Shown here one piece after another: positions 50,892-60,440 of a stretch of 64,000 nt of DNA (the first letter of the stretch is position 1; each line of letters begins with the position of its first letter). The stretch is from Chitinophagales bacterium. Its GTDB lineage: Bacteria > Bacteroidota > Bacteroidia > Chitinophagales > JADIYW01. The notes beneath the pieces were generated by a model, which was not told where the DNA came from, ran no database searches, and worked only from the letters and a program-made list of their open reading frames with translations. The translations under genes and the position numbers were made by a program. The DNA lies in contig JAIBAX010000015.1 in NCBI GenBank assembly GCA_019694955.1, forward strand, positions 1 to 64,000, given 5' to 3'.

Positions 50892-51776
50892 TTACTCTTT
50901 TTTCTTCTTAGGTTCAATTTTTATTTGACTAGGATCGATGGTTAATTCTTCCATAGATACTTTTAGTGGTTCTGAAAATCCAGCCTGCGCCTGTAGTTCA
51001 GACATAGATACTTTTACTGGGGTGTTGCTTTTTACTGTTGCGTTGAACTTATTCAATACTGGCGTTGAAATGACTTTTTTTAATGGTATTTGTACCATTT
51101 GGTCAACAGGTACATCCAATGTTCCTTCAATATGTATCTTTTGATTTACAGGAACTTTTGCTTTTACAGGGATGGTGGTTCTCAATGGAACATCATAATC
51201 CTGTGCATTTAAAACTATCGTGTCTGAAACGGTCAATTCTTGTTGAATGGGCACCATTAGCTTTACAGGGATATTTCCTTTTACTGGGATTTTCATGCCC
51301 ATAATGGTTTTCATTTTTTGATCCATGGGTATTACCACATCTAGGGGAATGCTGTCATTAATCATCAATTTTTGATTGAAGGGAATCACCAATCCATTTA
51401 AGGGCATTTCTGTCTGGTCTAATGAAATATCAACGGGTAAATCAAATTCTAAATCTAAGATGTCGTTCATGAGCAATTCCGTATTCAATGGAACCCGCAA
51501 GTTCATCCTCAACGGAACGTCTATGACATCATTTAAATCTATCGTTAGCCTGTCTGTAACGTCGATAGTAGTGTTTAAATCGTCCAAAATCGAAATGGTC
51601 GGATTTTCTGTCACCTCCGCTTTTAAAGGAATTTTATTGTTGACATATATGCCTAAATTATCCTCCAGTTTCATTTTAACGGCATATTTCTCCAAAGGCT
51701 TGGCGATAATGATGCCTAATGCAATGGCTGCAGCAATGCCAAAAAATATTCCGGCTCCTATTAAGACTTTTTTCAT
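50892..51776 (-). CDS. Membrane-anchored repetitive beta protein of unknown family
   Basis: I do not recognise this 294-residue protein. Residues 5-25 form one transmembrane anchor (GAGIFFGIAAAIALGIII); the rest would be periplasmic. From about residue 70 to 245 it is built of loose repeats of roughly 20-28 residues in which hydrophobic-proline pairs recur: VPLRMNLRVPL, LPVDIS, IPFNQKLMINDS, IPLDVVIPMDQ, IPVKGNIPVKLMVPIQQ, VPLRTTIPVKAKVPVNQ, VPVDQMVQIPL. The alternation suggests a stacked or elongated beta structure. A lysine-rich end (EPKKKKE) closes it. Hydrophobic-groove lipid carriers or a periplasm-spanning strut are conceivable; nothing in the neighbourhood decides. Confidence 0.6.
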   Translation of the reverse strand: MKKVLIGAGIFFGIAAAIALGIIIAKPLEKYAVKMKLEDNLGIYVNNKIPLKAEVTENPTISILDDLNTTIDVTDRLTIDLNDVIDVPLRMNLRVPLNTELLMNDILDLEFDLPVDISLDQTEMPLNGLVIPFNQKLMINDSIPLDVVIPMDQKMKTIMGMKIPVKGNIPVKLMVPIQQELTVSDTIVLNAQDYDVPLRTTIPVKAKVPVNQKIHIEGTLDVPVDQMVQIPLKKVISTPVLNKFNATVKSNTPVKVSMSELQAQAGFSEPLKVSMEELTIDPSQIKIEPKKKKE

Positions 51777-51869
51777 GATGGCGTGTGTTTAGATAAAAAT
51801 AATGTTGACTTTAAAAATAAGGTCATTAATTTGCATTTCCAAAGAATCAATGCATGAATTGAAAAAATT

Positions 51870-52697
51870 ATGGTGAGAATCACTCCATTCGGGTATGAGG
51901 ATGTGCAATACTGGCGTCTTTCGGTGTATCGTTTAGGAAAAAACGTGCAGACAGTTTACGCATATTGGCTAGATGGCATATTGATAGATACGGGACAGCG
52001 CCATAATGGTGGCAATATCTTGCATGCATTGGAGGGCAAACCTTTGGATAGAATTTTACTTACGCATCACCATGAAGACCATTCCGGTAACGTGGGTTAC
52101 CTGATGAAAAAGCGGCAAGTTCCTGCATACATACATCGTTTAGGTTATGAAAAGCTGAAGAAAGGCTTAAATTTAAGCCCCTTGGCACTCATGTTAAGTG
52201 GCGAAGTAAAAAAAGTAGAATTGGAAATCTTGGAGGAAACGCCGTTTTACAGTAAAAACCTGCAAATATTTCCCGTGTATTCACCCGGACATGCTGAAGA
52301 TCATTACTGTTATCACATTCCAGAAAAGGGATATCTCTTTTCCGGAGATTTATATGTGGCTGATAAAATCAAGTACTTTGCAGATTTTGAGGACTTAGGC
52401 TTGCAGATAAAGTCTTTGGAAAAATTGGTGCAATTGGATTTTGATACTTTGTTTTGTGCGCACAACCCGAAAGTAAAGCAAGGTAAAGAGCGGCTGACAG
52501 CTAAGTTAAATAATTTCAAGCATTTTTATGGCGCTGTAGAGCGGCTATACCACAAAGGATATACGACTGCTGAAATTATGAAAGAGTTGCAAATCGTGGA
52601 AAGCAGTTTTTATAAGTATATCACCTTTGGCAATTTTTGCGCAGAGAATATGGTGAAATCGGTTGTCAAGGATTTGAAAATCAACCCTCGAGGTTGA
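51870..52697 (+). CDS. Metallo-beta-lactamase-fold hydrolase
   Basis: A 275-residue cytoplasmic MBL-fold enzyme. The zinc motif HxHxDH is THHHEDH at 65-71; further ligands are the histidine of YSPGHAEDH, the aspartate of FSGDLY and the histidine of FCAHNPK. A C-terminal helical part (about 205-270) resembles LACTB2-like or related winged-helix extensions. Substrates of this group include thioesters, RNA and lactones, and none is indicated. The last codons (INPRG and the stop) are formed by a CTCGAG palindrome repeat, so the C-terminus has been reshaped by the element. Confidence 0.8.
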   Translation: MVRITPFGYEDVQYWRLSVYRLGKNVQTVYAYWLDGILIDTGQRHNGGNILHALEGKPLDRILLTHHHEDHSGNVGYLMKKRQVPAYIHRLGYEKLKKGLNLSPLALMLSGEVKKVELEILEETPFYSKNLQIFPVYSPGHAEDHYCYHIPEKGYLFSGDLYVADKIKYFADFEDLGLQIKSLEKLVQLDFDTLFCAHNPKVKQGKERLTAKLNNFKHFYGAVERLYHKGYTTAEIMKELQIVESSFYKYITFGNFCAENMVKSVVKDLKINPRG

Positions 52698-52700
52698 TTT
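52678..52700. repeat. CTCGAG palindrome repeat covering the end of the MBL gene
   Basis: AAATCAACC and GGTTGATTT form a 9-bp stem around CTCGA. The TGA stop of the MBL gene lies in the right arm, and T-rich DNA follows, so it may also serve as a terminator. Confidence 0.9.
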
Positions 52701-52778
52701 GTTTTGCCTTTTAGATGTAATTCGTTGATTTTTATAATATTATTTAAAATATTTAATTAATAAAGCCAATAAAGTTTA

Positions 52779-52829
52779 TCAACCCTCGAGGTTGGTTTAA
52801 TCAACCTCCGAGGTTAACCCTCGAGGTTA
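52779..52829. repeat. Three clustered CTCGAG palindrome repeats at the end of the helical-repeat gene
   Basis: TCAACCCTCGAGGTTG (52779-52794), TCAACCTCCGAGGTT (52801-52815, one base inserted) and TTAACCCTCGAGGTTAA (about 52814-52830) follow each other almost directly. The last two encode the final residues (LTSRVNLGG) and stop of the minus-strand gene 52801-54222. The 80 bases between 52700 and 52778 are AT-rich and featureless. Confidence 0.9.
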
Positions 52830-54222
52830 ATTGTGCTATTAACCAATTTTTCTCTGTCAGTGGTTGTGTTTCTTCAATTTGTGCTATCAAAGCTTGTGCG
52901 GTTTTCTTGTTGGAGATATTCGTTTTGGTGATCTTTTTTAGTATAAAAATGAAATTTCTATAATTATCGGCATGATAACCTATCTTCTTTTGCCTGTTTA
53001 GGTAAACAGTGAAATTGTCTAAAGAATTGTTTAATAATTCGATTTCCTTGGTTTCATAATATATTTTTGCCAACATTGTTTTCGCAGCAAGGTTGATGAG
53101 TGTATCGCCATAGTTATCCAAAAATAAAAGTGGCAAAGTTTTGTTATATTGCTTTTGCTCGAAGTATAAACGAGCCATGTTGAATTTTAACTGCCCTTCC
53201 CTAAAATCAGGATTTACTTTATTGATATTATTTTGAATAAATTGTTCCGTCCATGCATAATCTTTTTGTTGGAGAGAAAGAGAAATGATGTTACGGAAAG
53301 TAAAGCGACTCAGTTCTCCGTATTCGGAGAGTATGTCTATTGAGATGGCATGTTGATAGATGGCAAATAGTTTGGTTCTAAAATCTACATCGCCCCGATT
53401 AATTCTTTTGATACAAAAATTAATACCTAGTAGAAATAAATCGCGTCCCTCATTTGAAGAAAATTCGGTGATAGTTTCCGGTAGTAGCGTCATGAATTCA
53501 TTATAGGCATCCATTGCATCATTGTCTTGTACAAAATGATATGCCAACCAATAGAGGCGAATGGCCGGAATTTCGCAAAACGGTGCGGTATTGCATTTTT
53601 CAAGAATTTCTGGAAGGAATGTGAACGTGTATTCTTTTTTGGCAACCACCTGATGGGTAGCCATGATACAGGCGTATTTGATTATTTCTGCCATGTAGAA
53701 ATAGGTGAGTTTGATCTCTAACGCTTGCAGGTTGTTGTCGTTGTCTCTATTGTCTTTTTCTTTTAGTCGAAACAACATGGTTTGTATTTCTGCATGTTGT
53801 TTGAATTGATCGCTATTGTTTAATGGGGAAGATCGCAATTGCTTCTCCGTCTCATGTAAATAGGAGAGGGCATGACGGTGAAGTCGGCGTTGTTCATATA
53901 CGCTGGCGAGGTCTTTTTTGTATCGTACTTTCTCTGCTTCCCACTGTCGGAAAACTAACATCTTTTCAAGTGTTTTTAATGCAAATGTGCATAGGATACG
54001 GAAATTATCTGCATGAAACGGCAGTTTCGGATATATCGCTTCCCAAGCCCTGTATCTGTTGACGGTAATAGCAGAAATGTTCTTTCGAGATAACAGGTAG
54101 TCGAATAAATCGATTAAATCCTTCCGTTGGTTGTGGTAGGGAGAAGATATCCATTTTTTTATTCCTCTTTTCTCAGAATCATTTAACGAATTAAATAATA
54201 GTATTAAATCACTGTTTATCAT
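52801..54222 (-). CDS. Conserved-looking helical-repeat (TPR/SEL-like) protein of unknown function
   Basis: A 473-residue cytoplasmic, almost entirely helical protein with no signal peptide or transmembrane segment. The N-terminal part (LNDSEKRGIKKWISSPYHNQRKD) and later pairs such as EGQLKFNMARLYFEQKQYNKTLPLLF and LAAKTMLAKIYYETKEIELLNNSL have TPR-like spacing. I recall similar long helical proteins in Bacteroidota beside secreted adhesin genes, but I cannot name a family. It is divergent from the LRR-T9SS gene. Its final nine residues come from the palindrome cluster, showing that its C-terminus tolerates replacement. Confidence 0.6.
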   Translation of the reverse strand: MINSDLILLFNSLNDSEKRGIKKWISSPYHNQRKDLIDLFDYLLSRKNISAITVNRYRAWEAIYPKLPFHADNFRILCTFALKTLEKMLVFRQWEAEKVRYKKDLASVYEQRRLHRHALSYLHETEKQLRSSPLNNSDQFKQHAEIQTMLFRLKEKDNRDNDNNLQALEIKLTYFYMAEIIKYACIMATHQVVAKKEYTFTFLPEILEKCNTAPFCEIPAIRLYWLAYHFVQDNDAMDAYNEFMTLLPETITEFSSNEGRDLFLLGINFCIKRINRGDVDFRTKLFAIYQHAISIDILSEYGELSRFTFRNIISLSLQQKDYAWTEQFIQNNINKVNPDFREGQLKFNMARLYFEQKQYNKTLPLLFLDNYGDTLINLAAKTMLAKIYYETKEIELLNNSLDNFTVYLNRQKKIGYHADNYRNFIFILKKITKTNISNKKTAQALIAQIEETQPLTEKNWLIAQLTSRVNLGG

Positions 54223-54305
54223 TAATTTATAATATAAAATGGTATTTTAATTATTAACAAATATATAAAAATGTATTTGTTTATGCATGGTTTTATATCG
54301 ACATT

Positions 54306-54313
54306 TACTTTTG
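54306..54313 (+). promoter_or_regulatory. Candidate -7 box (TACTTTTG) of the LRR-T9SS gene
   Basis: Exact TAnnTTTG ending nine bases before the ATG at 54323. If used, the ATG at 54287 is upstream of the transcript and cannot be the start. Confidence 0.4.
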
Positions 54314-54322
54314 ATATGTAAT

Positions 54323-57208
54323 ATGGACGCTGTTGCAGGTATTACAGGCAGTAGTTTAAGAAGTAAAATAAAAAATATGACACCAGTTGAATTTAAAATG
54401 CGTAAGGTCGTTCGCCAAGTAGTGAATAATGGCAAATATTCCGATAGGGCTTATAAAAGTTTAGCCAAGTCAAGGGTGTTTAGTGTGGTTGTGCTTGTGT
54501 TGATGCTGCTAGTAAGTAGTAGTGCAAAGGGGCAGTTTGTGGAGATTCCGGATCCTGCATTTAGAAATTATCTTCAAAGTAAATTTTTTACATGTTTTAA
54601 TGCTCAAAATCAATTGGATACAGTTTGTGCTAAGAATGAAGTAATACCTACAATTGATATATCAGATAGAAGTGATATTTTTAGTATTGAAGGTGTTAAA
54701 TATTTTAAATGCAAATATTTAGTCTGTCCTAATACAAGTATTAAAATTATTCCTGAACTTCCAAGTACCCTGACACACTTAATTGCTTATTCTACTACTG
54801 AGCGGAAGATTGATTCAGTTTCTCCACTACCATCAAGTTTACGAGAGCTGGATGTAATGGGCAATAACATAAAATCTTTAAACAATCTTCCAAATCAGCT
54901 AGAACTTCTTGCTTGTAGCGGAAATCAAATTTCTGTTTTGGAACTTCCTGATTCACTAGCTATGTTGTTTTGCGGCATTAATAAATTGACCCATTTACCC
55001 CCTTTGCCTATTAATGTTCTTAGTATTTATTGTCATAACAATTTTCTAACAGAATTGCCAGCATTAAATCAAAAAGTAAAATACATAAACTGTAGTAATA
55101 ATCAAATTACAATAGTCCCTGAATTACCTCAGTCTACGGAGCATTTGTTTTGTGAAAACAACACGATAACTAGGATTGGTAAACTGCCGAGCAATTTTTC
55201 AACACTAAGGTGTACAGGAAATCTATTAACTGAATTACCCATTTTACCTAATAATAAGCTATCTAGTTTAGAGTGTGGTGATAATAATATTGAATGTTTA
55301 CCTCCTTTGCCCTCATCTTTAGTAGTCTTACAACTACTCCCAAATTCATTTACATGCTTGCCTAATTATTTATCGATTATGGATGCCGAGTTACTATCGT
55401 ATCCTTTATGTATTGATGGAGATGTTGTAAATAACTTTTATTCATGTGCGCAAACAAACTCTAACGAGCGGTTCTTATTTGGGAAAGTATTTTTTGATCT
55501 TCTAAGGCAATGTTCTTTAAGTTTCAACTATGGAAATGCTAAAAACGCAGTTGTTCATATAAGTTCATCTCACGGAAAAAGTTTTAGCGTATTAACCGAT
55601 TATAAAGGAGAATTCAGAGCGTTGGTCGATTCTAGCGTTTATAATATAAATAAAATTACATTGAATAATTATTTTGAGAATACCATTCCAAACTGTAATT
55701 CTCAAATTGAAATTAAGCCTTCCGAAAACAGAAATTACGAACTTAATATAGGAATTTCTACCGACACCAATATTTGTGGGCCTTACTTTACTGTGAGTTC
55801 CAATATTAATCGGCTTAGATGGTGCGATGCGTTGACTAATTTTGAAGTATGGTACACTAATTACGGACCCGTAAATTCAACGAATACATATGTGGAAGTA
55901 GTTTTTGACACGCATTTGCAATTAAATACTGGCTCATGTAATATTCCACCTATTGCTCTTGGCAATAATACTTATCGCTTTAATGTTGGTCGTGTAGAGC
56001 CTTTTCAAACTGGAAATATAACAGGGTTGGTTTCTGTAAATTGTGACTCTACAATAGTTGGTATGACGCATTGCATGGAAGCCCATATTTACCCCGATAC
56101 TTTATGTATAACCCAACTTTCTCGTGGAGCTGTTTTAGGCATAGACGCTTCCTGCCTCGGTGATTCTGTACAATTTATCCTGCGCAACAATGGCAAAGCC
56201 ATGCAGCAGCAAGGTGTTTATTTAGTGTATGAAGACGATTTAATGATAAAGAGGATGAACTTTCAACTGGCGCAGGGAGAATTTTTAACCGAAAGATTTA
56301 TCGCCAACGGAAAAACCTATCGCATGGATGCCTCGTTAAGTATTGATATCCCACCTATTTTTGGCGATTCAGTGGTGAGCGCTGTTGTAGAAGGTTGCGA
56401 ACCGAATTTTACGGGCAATATTTCTACGGGATTCGTCAACCAATTTCCGACTTATCGGAATCCTTATGCTACCAGTAAGTTCTGCGTACAATCAGTAGGT
56501 AGTTATGATCCTAATGAGAAGCTTGCATATCCAACCGGCTATGATGAACAACACTATATTCTTCCAACGCAAAACCTCCAATATGTACTCAATTTTCAAA
56601 ATACTGGCACCGACACTGCCTACCGTGTAGCTTTAGTAGATACGCTATCGGGAGACTTGGATGTTAGCACCTTTGAATTTGTAAGTTCATCTCACCCCTG
56701 TAGAATAGATATCCGCAACAATGTATTGGTCGTGAAATTTGACACGATTGACTTGCTTTGGCAAAGCATGGACGAGTTAGCGAGTCAAGGATATTTCAGT
56801 TTTCGTATCAGTCCCCGAAGTAATTTGGCTCCTCAAACCAAAATCGAGAATGATGTGGATATCTATTTTGACAGGAATGCTCCAGTGAGAACGAATGCCG
56901 TTTACCATACCATCGGAGAAAATTTTATCAGAGTATTATCGGGCTATCATCACACCGCATTTTCTAAGGCGAAAGTTGTGGTAGCCCCTAATCCTGCAAG
57001 AACATTTGCGATGGTGCAAGTAGAAGGTGTTGAAGCAGCAAACCTTACACTTCATCTCTACGATTTGAATGGCAGGTTATTGCGTACGCAAGAAACAAAT
57101 GGAAATAGCTTTTCTATCGTTGCCAACGAATGGCCGAAAGGGATGTATGTCATTCAAGTGCTTATCGGTGCAGTACCGATATATAGCGGAAAATTGGCGA
57201 TTGAGTAA
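54323..57208 (+). CDS. Leucine-rich-repeat surface protein with type A T9SS sorting domain
   Basis: A protein of 961 residues if ATG 54323 is used; later ATGs at 54377 and 54398 are also possible and give a more normal signal peptide (hydrophobic core VFSVVVLVLMLLVSSSA at about 52-68). LRRs run from about residue 110 to 360 in a short, bacterial form (for example LRELDVMGNNIKSL and LLACSGNQISVLELP), repeating every 20-21 residues. A middle region includes an SDR-type beta fold and the SYDPNEKLAYP / LQYVLNFQNTGTDTAYRVALVDTL module common in Bacteroidota surface proteins (about 720-880). The T9SS tail is VVVAPNPARTFAMVQV through KGMYVIQVLIG. Binding to surfaces or host or prey cells is the likely role. 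Confidence 0.82.
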   Translation: MDAVAGITGSSLRSKIKNMTPVEFKMRKVVRQVVNNGKYSDRAYKSLAKSRVFSVVVLVLMLLVSSSAKGQFVEIPDPAFRNYLQSKFFTCFNAQNQLDTVCAKNEVIPTIDISDRSDIFSIEGVKYFKCKYLVCPNTSIKIIPELPSTLTHLIAYSTTERKIDSVSPLPSSLRELDVMGNNIKSLNNLPNQLELLACSGNQISVLELPDSLAMLFCGINKLTHLPPLPINVLSIYCHNNFLTELPALNQKVKYINCSNNQITIVPELPQSTEHLFCENNTITRIGKLPSNFSTLRCTGNLLTELPILPNNKLSSLECGDNNIECLPPLPSSLVVLQLLPNSFTCLPNYLSIMDAELLSYPLCIDGDVVNNFYSCAQTNSNERFLFGKVFFDLLRQCSLSFNYGNAKNAVVHISSSHGKSFSVLTDYKGEFRALVDSSVYNINKITLNNYFENTIPNCNSQIEIKPSENRNYELNIGISTDTNICGPYFTVSSNINRLRWCDALTNFEVWYTNYGPVNSTNTYVEVVFDTHLQLNTGSCNIPPIALGNNTYRFNVGRVEPFQTGNITGLVSVNCDSTIVGMTHCMEAHIYPDTLCITQLSRGAVLGIDASCLGDSVQFILRNNGKAMQQQGVYLVYEDDLMIKRMNFQLAQGEFLTERFIANGKTYRMDASLSIDIPPIFGDSVVSAVVEGCEPNFTGNISTGFVNQFPTYRNPYATSKFCVQSVGSYDPNEKLAYPTGYDEQHYILPTQNLQYVLNFQNTGTDTAYRVALVDTLSGDLDVSTFEFVSSSHPCRIDIRNNVLVVKFDTIDLLWQSMDELASQGYFSFRISPRSNLAPQTKIENDVDIYFDRNAPVRTNAVYHTIGENFIRVLSGYHHTAFSKAKVVVAPNPARTFAMVQVEGVEAANLTLHLYDLNGRLLRTQETNGNSFSIVANEWPKGMYVIQVLIGAVPIYSGKLAIE

Positions 57209-57268
57209 GCAATGCAATTTTTTTATGGATATTTTTGAAATAAAAAATATTTTTAGTATCTTAGTTAA

Positions 57269-60200
57269 ATGAAAAAGCTCTTATTATTATTCTCACTCTT
57301 CCTGACAAAGGTTTGTTTTGGAACGATTGCCGTAGATTCTGTCAAAGTATTACCCAGTTCTTGTCAGAAAAATGGCAGTATTACGCTATATGTTAGCACC
57401 GACCGACCGCCATTGATTTATACAATTATTGATGGGCCGGAAACAAGACCTGCCCAAAGTGGCAATACTTTTGCAGCCTTGGCAAAGGGGACTTATAAGG
57501 TGTTGGTCACTAATTTTTCTAGTGATAGCGTGATACGGTCAGTAATCATAGAAAGCGATTATATAGTTCCTGATTTTACGCTTTCCTTTACTCATGCCAC
57601 ATGCAATAAGGATGCAAATGCTACCATAACTGCTATTGCCATACCAACAACTAAAGATCCATATATTTGGGAATTAAAGAATCTCACTCGCGGAACTACA
57701 ATTACCCAAAATAATGGAAATTTTATAAACTTAACCAATGATTCTTATTCAATAAGATTATATGATTCTTGTCAGAATTTTGTCACCCAATTTGTGGATT
57801 TTACCCAAAACAACACTAAAATTGATGATGTAATTTGTAATAATTTAGTCAAAAGAACTTGTTCCAAATCATTTGTATCGTTTATCGTTGACATGAAAGA
57901 AAACCCTTTAGCAAGTTTTACAGGAAAATTTGAATACAATGGTAATATCTATTTTGAAAATTTCACCACTACATATATTGGAATAAATAAATATGGAATT
58001 GAAACGGAGATTGAAGGGTATGATTTCGATATGGATGCCAAAGTCACTGTTTATAATCAATGTTTGGATAGCATAAGTTATCAGTTTAGAAGTGATTTTT
58101 TCTTTAATCCAGTTTTTAATATAAATCCTGTAGAATGTAATGTCGTGTATGACTTATTTTATGCCGTTCCTAGTTTTCCTTGTAGAATGTATCCGCTATA
58201 CCCTTTAACTATTGAATTGACTGATGTAGAAACAAACGCGGTTGTTTTTACAAATATTATAAATGCTGGGAATTTAGGGGTGCCTCCACAATTATCGAAT
58301 AAATTATATAGAACTAAAATAAGCGACATTTGTGGAAATGAGTATATACACACGTTCGCGTGGCCTGATTCTGTTGTTTTAGGTGAACCTTATGTCGAGT
58401 TAACGCCTAATGGAAATGTGGGTTTGGATTCAACAATGGGCTTCATAATAAGAACATATAATTTCATTAACCCAAAACTTGAAATTTTATCTGTTCCTGA
58501 CCTTGTTACAAGTACTAGACCTGGTTATAGTTTCATTGGGAAATACAATCTTTTTGGGTATTATTATGATAATGGAGAATTTGATTTTGACTTCGGTGTT
58601 GGAGATTATAGTTTTAGGTTTTATGATGACTGTAACCGTGAACTAATATTTAATTTTACCATAACTCCAGATATGCTCTGTAGTTTCGATAATATTTTTT
58701 CACCCAAACCAGGTTGTTTAAATCAGAACAAACTTTTTATTAATGCAAATCCAGTTGAACCATTTACAGACATAAATAATTCTGCTTATTTTTATTCCGA
58801 TGTAGAAATATTAAGAAATGATACCCTTTTAGACACAGATTTTTTCTATACAGATAATTACTATCCTCCAGATACTGCTAAATTTCTTAATTTATTGCCT
58901 GTTAAACACGAAGTTAAAACATATTTTTACCAGAATACCGAATTTATTGAGGTCGTTTCTAGTGAAGATGTTGTTGCTTTTTTTGATGATGAATCTGGAC
59001 TTACTTACTATTATTACCTTGATACTATTGAAATCCCTCCATATCAGCGCCCAAAAATAAGCAATTCAACCGATTTTGAATGTGGCGGAGATATTTATAT
59101 TAATTTGATTCCAGATGTAAATACTGGTGTAGAACCTTACGAGTATGAGGTAATTTCTGGTCCAGATTTATATCCATTGCAATCTTCTAATCTTTTTAAT
59201 TTTAAGAAAAACGGTATTTATACTGTCCGCATCTCTGACGCATGTGGCAATTCCAATACGTATGATTTCTCTGTTGATACCCTAAAGTATCCGTCCATTT
59301 CCCGAATAGGCAATACCTGCGATGGAGGAAGTGTGCAACTATTCTATCAGTCTTCCGTTTATTTTACCTATAAATGGACGAAACCGAATGGTCAGGTATA
59401 TATCGGCGATACCTTGCAGGTAAACAATATCACCTCTGCCGATACCGGACAATACATTATTTGGAGAATTGTAAATATCAATGGATGTAAAGATTCTGTA
59501 CAATTAACATATCGCTTAGAACAAAACATTCTTATCAAGCAGCAAGCCTCCATCTGTTCCGGTGATTCATATAATTTCTATGGTCAGAATTTAACGTCTA
59601 GTGGTACGTACTCCCATAATATACAAACAGCCGGTTGTGATAGCATCATTGAACTCACATTAAATGTACTAAATGAAGTTCCTACAAAAATAGAAAGGCT
59701 TATTTGTAGAGGTACAAGTTTTACCTATAATAATCAAACGTATAGCGAAGAAGGTACGTATGATATTACACTTACCAGTTCCTTTGGTTGTGATAGCACT
59801 ATACAGTTAGTTGTTGAATTTTTGAATGAACAGCTAGAGATTGAAGCCAGTGCCACGGAAGTAAACCAAGGAGATAGCATACAACTTACCGTTAATTTGC
59901 AAGGGCAGTATGACTATGTGGAATGGGAACCGGCATATTTGATTTCAAGTCCAAATGAATTTACAACGAACGCTTACGTTGATAGCAGCAGGTGGTATTA
60001 TGCAACACATATTAGCGAAGAAACAGGTTGTACAAGTGTAGATTCTATTTTTATCCGACTCAATAAAGATTGTAAGGAAGACAATGTATTTATTCCGAGT
60101 GCATTTTCTCCTAATGGCGATGGTATGAACGATGTTTTAAGGATCAAAACAAGGTTTACCTTAGATGAAATGACCCTGATCATCGTTGACAGATATGGCA

Positions 60201-60361
60201 ATAAGGTATTTGAAACCAACGATCAGGACATCGGTTGGGATGGTACATACAAGGGGAATAAAGTACCACAAGATGCCTATGCCTATTTCTTGAAAGCGAA
60301 ATGCGATGGTAGTATTATTGAACGAAAGGGAAATATTACTATTGTAGGGACGGAAAAATAA
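57269..60361 (+). CDS. Type B T9SS (gliding-motility-associated C-terminal) surface protein, tandem copy 1
   Basis: A 1030-residue secreted protein with a signal peptide at 1-19 (LTKVCFG-TIAV). Residues 20-150 are nearly identical to copy 2; 155-590 are clearly diverged; 590-1030 are again nearly identical. The middle contains beta-rich SprB/PKD-like modules with CGGDIYINLIPDVNTGVEPYEYEV. Two short modules, ASICSGDSYNFYGQNLTSSGTY and LICRGTSFTYNNQTYSEEGTY, precede the sorting domain. The type B sorting domain starts at NVFIPSAFSPNGDGMNDV. It should be exported by T9SS and attached to the surface, with roles such as adhesion or gliding. Confidence 0.85.
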   Translation: MKKLLLLFSLFLTKVCFGTIAVDSVKVLPSSCQKNGSITLYVSTDRPPLIYTIIDGPETRPAQSGNTFAALAKGTYKVLVTNFSSDSVIRSVIIESDYIVPDFTLSFTHATCNKDANATITAIAIPTTKDPYIWELKNLTRGTTITQNNGNFINLTNDSYSIRLYDSCQNFVTQFVDFTQNNTKIDDVICNNLVKRTCSKSFVSFIVDMKENPLASFTGKFEYNGNIYFENFTTTYIGINKYGIETEIEGYDFDMDAKVTVYNQCLDSISYQFRSDFFFNPVFNINPVECNVVYDLFYAVPSFPCRMYPLYPLTIELTDVETNAVVFTNIINAGNLGVPPQLSNKLYRTKISDICGNEYIHTFAWPDSVVLGEPYVELTPNGNVGLDSTMGFIIRTYNFINPKLEILSVPDLVTSTRPGYSFIGKYNLFGYYYDNGEFDFDFGVGDYSFRFYDDCNRELIFNFTITPDMLCSFDNIFSPKPGCLNQNKLFINANPVEPFTDINNSAYFYSDVEILRNDTLLDTDFFYTDNYYPPDTAKFLNLLPVKHEVKTYFYQNTEFIEVVSSEDVVAFFDDESGLTYYYYLDTIEIPPYQRPKISNSTDFECGGDIYINLIPDVNTGVEPYEYEVISGPDLYPLQSSNLFNFKKNGIYTVRISDACGNSNTYDFSVDTLKYPSISRIGNTCDGGSVQLFYQSSVYFTYKWTKPNGQVYIGDTLQVNNITSADTGQYIIWRIVNINGCKDSVQLTYRLEQNILIKQQASICSGDSYNFYGQNLTSSGTYSHNIQTAGCDSIIELTLNVLNEVPTKIERLICRGTSFTYNNQTYSEEGTYDITLTSSFGCDSTIQLVVEFLNEQLEIEASATEVNQGDSIQLTVNLQGQYDYVEWEPAYLISSPNEFTTNAYVDSSRWYYATHISEETGCTSVDSIFIRLNKDCKEDNVFIPSAFSPNGDGMNDVLRIKTRFTLDEMTLIIVDRYGNKVFETNDQDIGWDGTYKGNKVPQDAYAYFLKAKCDGSIIERKGNITIVGTEK
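59603..59856. repeat. 254-bp identical tract shared with 62778-63031
   Basis: This stretch is identical, synonymous positions included, to 62778-63031 in the second tandem gene, while DNA on both sides differs every few codons. It codes for the end of one module and all of the LICRGTSFTYNNQTYSEEGTY module. Confidence 0.9.
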
Positions 60362-60440
60362 TTTAACAAATACCTGACACTTGAAGCATTCAAAGCCCTT
60401 TAAGTGTTGAAAGGCAATACTTATTCTGAATGTGAGCCAT

